A DNA stretch of 22,561 nt from Paraglomus occultum (lineage: Eukaryota; Glomeromycota; Glomeromycetes; Paraglomerales; Paraglomeraceae): positions 1-22,561 of the forward strand of contig CAJVPJ010000528.1 in NCBI GenBank assembly GCA_910592205.1, given 5' to 3'. The notes under the pieces were generated by a model. The model did not search any database. It saw only the letters and a list, made by a program, of their open reading frames with translations, and was not told the DNA's origin. Below are positions 20,990 to 22,561 of this stretch, piece after piece (within the stretch, counting starts at the first letter, position 1; the number at the start of each line of letters is the position of its first letter). Position numbers and translations under genes: made by a program.

Positions 20990-22561
20990 TTAACCATAAG
21001 TTGGTTCATTAATTTCAGGTGTTGGCAAACTCATTTGAACATCACAAGGTGATGTAGAACTTAACCAATCTGTCATAAAAGCGGAATTAAACTCACGCAG
21101 ATGTGTAATAAACCGGAAAACTTATTTAACGTCTTGAGTCACTAAATTATAATATAAATACAATAGACGATGTTAATATTTGACCTCATTTATACATCAA
21201 TGTGTAATCAATGGTTATCTTCATACCTGCAACTGAATCATAACTGTTTCTCGGTTTAGGCAACTCTCCAGTAGGTAAAAGCTTACTAGAGTATTTACTC
21301 TCCTTTTCGAAACGTGATAAGGGTTTTATATCATTGTGATAAATGACATTCCACGTATTGTCATTCTTCACCTTATCAATAAGTTTGCGAATATCCGAGT
21401 TAAGTGTCCTTGCATCAGGACGCTTATCAGGATCAGCATCACAACATCGCTCGGCCAGTTTCTTGTATTTCTCTGGTGCGGAATCTGGCATCGATGGTCG
21501 TAATCCGCCCATGATATCACATACTAAACCTCTATCGAATTGCCTATTTCTAAAAGGTGGTTCACCAGTTGCCATCAAATACATAATGATACCAAAAGAA
21601 TATACGTCTGACTTCTGAGTAAATTTGCAGGTATGGAAGACTTCCGGTGCAATAAAGGGTAAAACGCCTTGAATAGTTGAATTGGACTTGTGTGAATTCA
21701 CCGATCGTGAGAGACCAAGGTCGCATATAAATGATTTTATCGTCGTATCATTGTGCATAATAATGTTTCCACCATGTAGATCACAGTGCACTAATCCCAC
21801 TTGATGAATAATATACAGATAGCTTGCAATATCCTCCAAATGCCGTAATTTATCTTTCCACATCAATTTGTTAATATTTTGATCCAAATAAGACAAAAGA
21901 TTACCATTGTTAGCATATTGCATAACAATCATGTATTCTTGTGTTTCTGGGTCTTGTGTCACTCCATAAAGGGAAAGGAAATCATAAGAACGGTTTGTGC
22001 ACCTGGCTTGATTTCTGAACTATAAAACAAAAAAACTTGCAAGCATCAAATTAAATATCACTTTAATTAATAATACTATTAATTATTGCTTACCTCGGAA
22101 ATAAATAATTCCGACATTTCATCAAAATTTTTAAACCGCTTGAGTACGACAGTTTCCTCCATATCATTTACTTCTGAATACTTTTTATATTTGGCAGTAT
22201 AAACTGTTCCGTAGCCGCCAGCTCCAATCTCTTTGAGTTCGTAAAAGTCACTGTGCTGCATGTACTTAATATTCACCCTTTTGTAAAGTTGCATCATCTT
22301 GTCCAATATAGTATTCATGTCATAGTAGAAAACTAAATAGTATCTCCGAGTGGACGGTTCCTGAGTAATTCCAACTATCCAAACATTGTCGGGTGTTAAT
22401 ATGTTTGGGTATTCCAGAATCAGCTATTTGAATAAACAATACAGTTAATAAACAATCAATGCTTAATTATTTTTACACGTGAAATAATTTACCTGATGAA
22501 AATCATAATCAAGCGACTGGGCATCACTGATCTGCTTGAGTGTCACTTTTATCAATTTATT
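20990..22561 (-). CDS. TKL-type protein kinase with an extra kinase-like N-lobe segment (5' end outside window)
   Basis: Exons seen: from beyond the edge to 22493, 22423-22094, 22019-21227, 21069-20990, giving 423 aa so far. The first part (VTLKQISDAQ, then VWIVGITQEPSTRRYYLVF) resembles the beta3 to beta5 part of a kinase N-lobe with no C-lobe. A full kinase follows: IGAGGYGTVY glycine loop, VVLKRF with the ATP-binding lysine, LYGVTQDPETQEYMIVMQYA hinge, HCDLHGGNI catalytic loop (Asp present, HRD changed to HCD), DLG in place of DFG, GVLPFIAPEV activation-loop end, and SDVYSFGIIMYLMATGEPPF. The catalytic Lys and both Asp are present, so it is probably active on Ser/Thr or Tyr. The HCDLHGGNI form is characteristic of the large Glomeromycotina kinase family. 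The last exon adds DWLSSTSPCDVQ to a stop. Without that splice the protein would end at 21186 with a different tail of about 14 residues. Confidence 0.92.

Overview
The window is AT-rich, intron-dense eukaryotic DNA. I infer a fungus of the arbuscular mycorrhizal (Glomeromycotina, Rhizophagus-like) kind. Reasons: short GT-AG introns (about 63-280 nt, mostly 65-105), long AT-rich spacers with homopolymer runs, and four gene families that are strongly expanded there (TKL kinase with an HCDLHGGNI loop, divergent HSP70/HSPA12-like ATPase, LaeA-like SAM methyltransferase, plus an APC permease and a cAMP-receptor-like GPCR). The species is an inference from family composition, not from a marker gene.

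Five protein genes are supported, all on the minus strand. Four are complete. I rebuilt them by hand from splice sites, and in each the exon phases close exactly into one reading frame: a seven-TM GPCR (8 exons, 343 aa, 3365-4952); an HSP70-like ATPase (12 exons, 566 aa, 8237-11262); a SAM-dependent methyltransferase (4 exons, 335 aa, 12221-13605); and an APC-family amino acid permease (9 exons, 557 aa, 16234-18497). The fifth, a TKL-type protein kinase, runs off the right edge (4 exons seen, 20990 to beyond 22561). It carries an extra truncated kinase-like segment ahead of the real catalytic domain.

The rest is spacer: 1-3364, 4953-8236, 11263-12220, 13606-16233 and 18498-20989. These hold simple repeats, G/C homopolymers, hairpins, TATA-like boxes and polyA signals, plus two weak candidates for small genes near 19204-19482 and 19669-19923. 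No rRNA, convincing tRNA, transposon or CRISPR was seen.

The genes do not form a pathway. Two are signalling proteins (GPCR, kinase), one is a transporter, one a chaperone-like ATPase and one a methyltransferase. Their common orientation does not by itself show co-regulation. I found no clear new multi-gene system. The most interesting items are the kinase-like N-lobe fused to the kinase, an 87-nt stop-free in-frame intron in the HSP70-like gene, an 18-nt microexon in the permease, and a G18 homopolymer beside a splice acceptor.
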